Source of the DNA: Rhea pennata
Lineage: Eukaryota > Chordata > Aves > Rheiformes > Rheidae
DNA length: 64,000 bases
Assembly (NCBI RefSeq): GCF_028389875.1
Contig: NC_084665.1
Location: 102,529,435-102,593,434 of the forward strand
Direction of reading: 5' to 3'
The translations under genes were made by a program, and so were the position numbers. Positions 57,641 to 64,000 of this stretch are shown here, one piece after another. How positions within the stretch are numbered: position 1 is the first letter of the stretch; every line of letters begins with the position of its first letter. The notes under the pieces were generated by a model. It did not search any database. It saw nothing but the letters and a program-made list of their open reading frames with translations, and was not told the origin of the DNA.

Positions 57641-58140
57641 GGTAACAAGGATACTAGAATATTGTGCTCTGTTCTATGTCTACACCTCAAAAACGATATA
57701 TCAGAAATGGAGTTCAAAGAAATGTCACAGAAAGGAGAAGGAATTTCAGAAACAAGCGTAGCAATAAGAGTCTAGAGGATGAAGTGGTTTAGTACGTAAA
57801 AGACAGGACTGTGTGATGCCTTGGATTATGTATAGATGCTTATAAGTAGAAAAGGGTAGGGGAAACCTTTGAGTTTTACTGGAAAGACTTAAACAGTAGC
57901 TGGAAACTCAGATGCATTCAACTTTGAAATAAGATGCAGTTTCCTAAAAGTGAGCGTGATTAAGCAGTAGCAAAGATCAAGAGGGGAAAGGGGAGATGAC
58001 ACATTTGTTCTCTCTTGAGTCATTATAACTAGATTAGATTCTTTTGTAAAGAATGCTGTTTTACCCAGTTTCTTGTTAACATTTTATAACCTATGCATAT
58101 AGGGGGTCAAACCAGATGACAAAAAAATCTTGGATGATCC
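57641..58140 (+). mobile_element. Old CR1/L3-like element, 3' portion
   Basis: Begins with ACTAGAATATTGTGCTCTGTTC, matching 'ACTGGAATATTGTGTCCAGTTC' of old CR1. It continues through GTTTCCTAAAAGTGAGCGTGATTAAGC ('AACTTCCTAACTGTGAGGGTGATTAAGC') to AGGGGGTCAAACCAGATGA and GGATGATCC near the 3' end. Heavily diverged, no open frame of note. Confidence 0.65.
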
Positions 58141-60164
58141 TTGCTCTTGGCAGGATCACATGTAATGGCTTTGGCAAAGCAGATCAACTTTCATTTTGTT
58201 GTATAGATACTGAAACAGCCCTTCTCTTTTGAGTGCTTGTGCTTTTGTGTACAACTTAACGTAGCTCCTTGTTCAGGTACTTGGCCGCATCGCCTCTTTG
58301 GGGCTTGGGAAGTACTGGGTATTTTGCTATGTCAGAGGTGGCATCAAAATCCACGATGAGGTTTGCATGCTGTGTGCTGGCTTACCTATTCTTGTGAACT
58401 CAAATACTCATTAGAAGATCTTTAGCCTTCTTGTAGGTGAAAAGGTGCCATGCTTTTAAACCTTTAATGGTTTTAATCTTTGGATTAAAAAACTCTGAAA
58501 CTGCCTGAGCTTCTCAAAATACCACATTTTGGATATGCTTGAAACAGTAAATATTTATACTGCAAAGATATTTTCACCTTTGAATATGAATGTGCTAAAT
58601 TTCTGATTTCTTCCCTCAAAAAAGTATGTTTAAAATGTTTTCAGCTCCACTGAAAACAACTGAAGTTTTTCCAAGGCTCTCACTAGTTCACATGCTTTTT
58701 CACTAAAGATTTTGTAAAAAAACCCCTTTGGTTTAGGGATCATAGAATTGGAAAACCTAAATTCCTTCTTGCCTTTTACCTCTTATGATGAGTGTTCTTT
58801 TAATGCCAGTGAGCTTATGTATCATTGTCATAATGTTAAGATATAATTACATATTTTAATGGCAAGTCAACTTCATGTTATTTTTATATATAGTCTAAAG
58901 GCTGTTGTACTAACTTCAATGGAATGAAGGTGCAAGAAAGTCAAAGGTGTTAACAGCAACTTTCACTGTATAACATGAAACAAGAAAATTGAGTAGGTGG
59001 AACAGATTGGACAGATTGAACAGAGACTTTGGCCTGCTTTTTCCTGTGGCAGGAGATTGCTATTAAAACACAAATCTGGTTCATCTTTTATTGAATGCTT
59101 CCAGAAATGAGGGAAAAAGAGGGAAGTCAGTTAAAGAAATTGAAAGGGGTAAGATTTCAGGTAAATATTAGAAATCTTCAGCTAAAGCAAGGTTCTGTGC
59201 CATCAACTTTATCCGCTCCAGCGTTTGCCACTATTTCAGATGACACTGAGAACAGAAGTGAGAGCTGCCGTTTGTGCAGAAAGACGTTGAATAACCATAA
59301 AGGGCTTGAGCAGTTGCTCCTGATGTTGGAGTCCAAACCTCTCTGAGGGGTAAACAAGACAGGTACAGGAGAAGAGAAAGATAGGAAAACAGAAAAAAAC
59401 AGCTTCTGTTTCTGATGCTGACTCTTACTTTCAGGAGGGACCAAGCTCATAGACTTACTTTTTTCTTAACATAGTTAAGTTATGTTAATTTGCCCAATTT
59501 TTCTGATATTTCTTTATGCTGCTTTTTTATTTCACAAAAAACGTTGCAGTCACCACATTGCAAATAATGTCTCAGCTACGCCAGCCCTTTTAACAGTAGA
59601 GAGCAAAAATAAACAGAGGGAAAGAAAATAAATGTTTGGGAAAAGAAAATGATATGAGTGAGGAGCTGACGGCAGAAATCTGACATATCAGATTTTAGTG
59701 GCAGTGACAATATTTCCGAATCCTCTGCTGGCTTGCTTTCCTGAGGGTGTTGTTTGAGAGCAGGGCAGTAATGGATGAGCGGTCCTGCATGTCTCTCACC
59801 AGCCATGGTCCTAACAGACACTTTTAAGTCGCATTGGAAGGTCTTAACTTGCATTGGTTCAGTAGATGTCTCCTTCTTTACGTCTCTGTCAACATATGTT
59901 GTTTCTCTCAGACTTTGGCCAATTTCTATACTGTTTTCTCTGCTAAATTATGATTTCCAATCATTGTATAGTATCCCCAATGACTGTTTTCCTTCTGTTT
60001 ACCAAGAATTATTTTTGGCCCAGTTAAAGTTTACATTCCTACATACAGGCAAAATGGTCTCTCAAACTTTTGCTCCAGGTAGTCATTTGGATTCAGTTGT
60101 TTTCCATTTTATGTTTGTTTAATAAATAAATATGCACACATGCATACACATGTTTATATGTTTG

Positions 60165-60187
60165 CATACACACACACACACACACAC
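60165..60187 (+). repeat. (CA)n microsatellite
   Basis: About 11 CA units preceded by imperfect ATGCATACACATG-type repeats from 60130. Confidence 0.9.
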
Positions 60188-61260
60188 TTAACATTGGAAA
60201 TACTGGATTTCCAGTAGAAGGAGTAAGTTTGAATGTTTGTTACTCGGAATCATGTTTTCATATGCTAGGTTAGTTGCAACTGTACAATTTGAGTGTCAGA
60301 TTTTATCCTATTGATTAGCTGCTTTGTTTTCCTTGGAGCCTGCCATGGAGGGAAAATTCTGTGGAAACTCAAGTTTCTTGATAAAGAGCGAAATAACAGC
60401 ATGGGCTTTTCATAGCCTAGATGAAATCATGGTTTCCAGGGAGACCTGCAGTTCATTTGTCGCAGCCAGAAGGCTGAGCTGCCAGCTGTGGCTGATTGCA
60501 TAAGCTGCCCATCCTATATTGTTTTCTAGCCATGCGTATGTATCAGTCACCTATCTCACAGGCTTCTTTTTCCTTTAACTCGTAATAACTAATTGCCATC
60601 AGCTGGCACAGCATGCTCTTGCAGTGGGAACAAATCCAAGAAACTGCAAAGCACCAGAATAAACTGGGCTTAAAAACACAGGCTGTCTGGGGCTTTGGAG
60701 GTTGGAGCACGAATACAAACTTTCTCTGCTGGAGGAGTCTGTGGATTTGATGTGCTTTTCTGAATCAGATGAAAGATAAACAAGTCATCCCACTCAAGAG
60801 AGTTCTTTAGTTTCAGAAATACGTATTTTTTGTTTGGTTTAAAATCGGTATTAGCTGTTTACCTTGGTCTTTGATGTGCAGCATTAGTTTCTAATGAAAT
60901 ATATTGGCTCACCTATTCTCTTGTGCTGTGTGTTTGTGGTATTCAAGCCCAAGTTAATGCAAAACGCACTCCTTTTTGTTCTGAAGAACCTGTTGATGTA
61001 AATTCTTCTTTCTGAAATCCGGCCAAAGTTTGATACTTTCTTTGATCCTGTCTACTCCTTTATTTAGTCATTAATACATTATTTGTTATCCTTTATAATC
61101 CCTTGTCTTCTATTGTATCCTTTGTTTAATCAATAATATATTATGCAGCAATTATCCAAAGCTATAAATCTGCAGTGCAAACTTACCGTGTAGTATCATT
61201 TTCTATGGATTTAGTTTGTGTACGCTGAATACTGTTAGCAGTGGAAGTTGCAGTTATCTT

Positions 61261-61390
61261 GCACGCTATTTTCGTCGACGCGAAATGCAGCTAACGCGTG
61301 CAGAGGAGTGACGGCAGCGCTGTGGCCCCGGTGCGTCGGCTGCGTGTGCGTTCGCTTGGGCGAACCGAATGGCGTGGTGGAAGGAGGGAG
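61261..61390 (+). promoter_or_regulatory. Small CpG patch, possible alternative first exon
   Basis: About 18 CpG within roughly 120 bp (TCGTCGACGCGAAA, AACGCGTG, GTGCGTCGGCTGCG, GTTCGCTTGGGCGAACCG) surrounded by AT-rich DNA. It is followed by GGAGGGAG|GTGAAG, a plausible donor at 61391. Such a compact CpG cluster without a repeat signature suggests an unmethylated promoter or regulatory element. No ATG-initiated frame of note. Confidence 0.4.
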
Positions 61391-61403
61391 GTGAAGCCTC
61401 CCT

Positions 61404-61425
61404 ATCTTCACCTATAGGTGAAGAT
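61404..61425. repeat. 22-bp perfect palindrome
   Basis: Eleven bases starting ATCTTCACCTA are followed immediately by their exact reverse complement, with no spacer. The palindrome is bounded on each side by CCCT-containing sequence and lies next to the CpG patch. Confidence 0.95.
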
Positions 61426-61716
61426 CCCTATTATCTTGTTTTTTTTGTAGGGAGTTTCAGTAATATCAGCTTGATTCCAAGATAAAGGAATAAAGTCTCT
61501 CTCACTGCATACTCTAAGTGCATACCCATATAGCCATGGGCACATACACAAAATAAGTAGAGATGCTGCCTAGCCAGAACAGACCCTTTTACAGCTGCTT
61601 TTCATTCTTGTTGCACTAGTAGCAACTACCATAAAAGATGAAAGAAAACTTGCTGTATGTGTAACTTAAACGCGTAATTCTCTTTCTTGACCCCTTGTAG
61701 TAAAAACTTACCCAAA

Positions 61717-61766
61717 CATACTCTGCAATCATATTCTGCAATCTCTGCAATCATACTCTGCAATCA
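61717..61766 (+). repeat. Short direct repeats (ATACTCTGCAATC)n
   Basis: Three copies of CATAYTCTGCAATC, one truncated copy (CTCTGCAATC) between them. Simple local duplication. Confidence 0.85.
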
Positions 61767-63967
61767 ATGCTGTAGAACATTTCTATTACAAATGTAATTA
61801 TACTGGTGATTGTATCAAAATAACTCATTCTGACATAGAAATAGAAAGAAGTTGTTTGGGGAATGCTAATGTACTTTTTACCGTGGGACATTTTAGCTAT
61901 TTAGGTACAGGCATGCATTTTTATACATCTGTGTATGTGTAAACCAAGCCTAAATTAAATGATGGCTTCACAGTCTTTTCAGGGAAATGCTGTTATTCTT
62001 TTGAATGGTTGCAAGTATAACCTCATCAGTTGTACCCACCAAAAAAAATAATTAAAGAGGAACAGTATCTGGAAAACATGAATGTAGAATGGGACTGAAA
62101 TCCAAGTGAAAATAAGTACAGATTCAGATGTATTAGTTGTTAAAAGTAATTGATTTGAAGTAACTTCATAGACTTTCTGAATACTTAGGATTTAAAGTAT
62201 TAGGTAAAAATATGAATAAATAGGTAAATATACGTTGTCACAATATTTTATTTGCAAGACCCAGTAATTTTGAAGACATGGAGATGGAATATAAAGAGAA
62301 AGTGATGCAATATTGCATTAATTTTCCACATTGTTTAAGGCATGTAAATCAGGATTTCTAGAGTTGCTTTTCCATTGCTTTGCAGTTTCTATATTGCATA
62401 AGTGATGGAAATGCAAAGAATCTCCAGTATGCCTTTTCAATCATTATTACTGTAATGTTTTAATATTTGCTCCTTCATAGGCCAAACCTAACAATCCCTA
62501 GCTGAATTAAGAGATGTTTATACAGTGATGTAATATGAGAGAAGTGTTAATTTATACTTGGACGACGAGACAATATACATAACCTTTAGTCCGGTTGTTT
62601 TTTTGGAATGCTGGAAAAGGTTAAAATCATACCCTTCCCAGTTCCTTCTTAGGCAGTAGCTAGCAATAAGGAGAAAAGAAGAACTGACCTCCTCCTTTGG
62701 CACCCCTCCGTGTAGTTCTTGAGCAAGGAATCTTTATACAGCAAAGAGGAGCCAGAGTTTTCAGTGAAGGGGAATCTCTATGTCTCTGTCCATTTCCCAG
62801 TTTTTGGATAATGACAAAGCTGCACTGACGAGCAAATATTTTTGATTCTGGAAGATTCCAAGTTGCTCTAAATGGAAAGTTTCTTCAGAAAGTATTTCTA
62901 GGAAGAGCAAAATGATATACTTATGTGGACACTGGAAAGCTGGGTGTGGAAGGACTGTATCAGTAGACTCCCTTTTGAGACACAAAAGATGCTGCTTTTC
63001 AGTATCTTAAATGCAAAGTGGAAATACTGTCCTAGCTGCTTAGGCACCTAAATTGCCTACTGAAAACTTGATTTGGATGTGAGATTCTTTTGCTGTGCAT
63101 GTGTAAATGAGACGCTGTTGTCGTTTCAACCTCTAGGTACTTTTGTGTAGCAATTCTATTTTGGGAGTTGCATGCTTTTGCCATGTCTGAATTCATTCAA
63201 AACCCAGTAGAGGCTCTTTGCTGTGTTAGTGGCTGTGCCAGATGTCCACTGTGCCAGATGTCTGCTGTGTAGGAGATATGAGTTCAATTGCCTTCCTGGT
63301 CTGAGGTGTTGGGTGATCTTGCTAGTGCAAATGCTCCAGCACAGCAAACTTGCAGCACCCAAAAATGCATCAAGGAAGATGATCCAGTTGTTTAAGCTGC
63401 CTGAAATGACAAAGCGTGTTGATGAGTCAAAACGTCATGAATTTCCAAATCTCAGTGAATTTTCCTCCTACACCTGACAAAGACCGAATATGCATTGGAA
63501 AGACTCTAATGTACCTGTCTCTGACCATGTATTCACAGCATATTGGCTGGTGTGAGCAAGCTCAATATGACCCTCTTTTTCTCCTCCTCTTGATATGGAG
63601 AGAACTAGTCTGCTAGCTGTGCTTTGGTGGAGAGCAGAGCTTTGTACTGCTGCCCTGTGGGTCGTGAATCAAGGGCCTGGTGCTTAGCTCTGCTGTGGTT
63701 TTTGCATTTCATTTGCTTTGAGATACGCAGAAATTTGCCTGGCTTTTGATGCAAGTTATAATCTCAAAGATACTCAGAAAAAATATCTGGTGTACAGCTG
63801 CTCATTCTAGGAGCTTAGAACAGAAACCTTTATGTAGGCTCATTGGGGATCCTTCTGAGCAAGACAGACCATTTTAGCCCAGGAGACCATTTTCACTCAG
63901 TCTGAACATCCCTTTTGCTGTCAAAGTGGCATGTGAAATAATGAGATTAAAAAGCTTACAGTCAAGA

Positions 63968-64000
63968 GTGGAAGAGCAGTGATACTGAGTCAGACTAAAG
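63968..64000 (+). mobile_element. Possible start of an ancient amniote repeat (cut by window edge)
   Basis: GAAGAGCAGTGATACTGAGTCAGACTAAAG resembles the opening 'AGAACGGCCATACTGGGTCAGACCAAAGG' of an old repeat that I recall from turtle and crocodile genomes. Only about 30 bases are visible, so this is weak. Confidence 0.25.

Larger units (their letters stand above)
58141..63960. other. Non-coding stretch, possible conserved elements
   Basis: No exon proven. The stretch 60440-61200 is repeat-free and rich in TAATTA/TTAATCAATAATATATTATG-type motifs, so it is a candidate conserved non-coding region. It also holds the CA repeat, the CpG patch, the palindrome and the short direct repeats listed separately. 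A short TGTGCCAGATGTC duplication lies at 63235-63265. Confidence 0.4.

Noticed and set aside
63156..63477. Opposed open frames of 68 and 84 codons with a short internal repeat
   Set aside because: Composition and repeat (TGTGCCAGATGTC twice) suggest a local duplication; no domain recognised.

Overview
The window reads as nuclear DNA of a bird. CR1 retrotransposons of several ages are scattered through it, including old, eroded bodies. Two short SINEs have a tRNA-Ile head on a CR1 3' tail, and a third has a tRNA-Val-like head. The bulk is AT-rich with isolated CpG islands, and no long intact reading frame has coding character. tRNA-Ile/CR1 SINEs are best known from passerines, so a songbird relative is plausible, but the sequence alone does not settle the species. 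I find no complete protein-coding gene, no functional tRNA or rRNA gene, and no CRISPR array.

Region 1 (about 3-38 kb, + strand): remains of a dead collagen gene. At least ten short islands of Gly-X-Y codons lie between 11.8 and 24.1 kb. Weaker candidates lie near 3.1, 27.2 and 38.1 kb. The four best-bounded exons are 45, 54, 72 and 90 nt, start on a whole glycine codon after an AG, and sit before GT donors or donor remnants. Stop codons, frameshifts and many Gly replacements (nearly all one base from GGN) show that it no longer encodes a collagen. The exon phase resembles fibrillar, FACIT or type VI genes more than type IV. I cannot name the locus.

Region 2 (27.4-32.3 kb): transposon debris within this region. 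It holds a 5'-truncated CR1 on the minus strand, an old CR1 piece, a probable ERV LTR on the minus strand, and a decayed minus-strand Ty3/Gypsy-type element with recognisable reverse transcriptase and possible gag.

Region 3 (40.55-41.2 kb): a strong CpG island ending an apparent non-coding first exon with a clean GTGAGC donor, so it is the likely + strand promoter of a gene whose coding exons are not visible here. Everything to the right (41-64 kb) may be its first intron or intergenic DNA. That stretch has a second CpG-rich block at 43.7-44.1 kb and a compact CpG patch at 61.26-61.4 kb, plus more CR1 copies and the tRNA-Val-like SINE at 57.1 kb.

No genes can be shown to work together here. 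The window's interest lies in gene death (collagen), a rare Ty3/Gypsy fossil, and parallel SINE births on CR1 tails.
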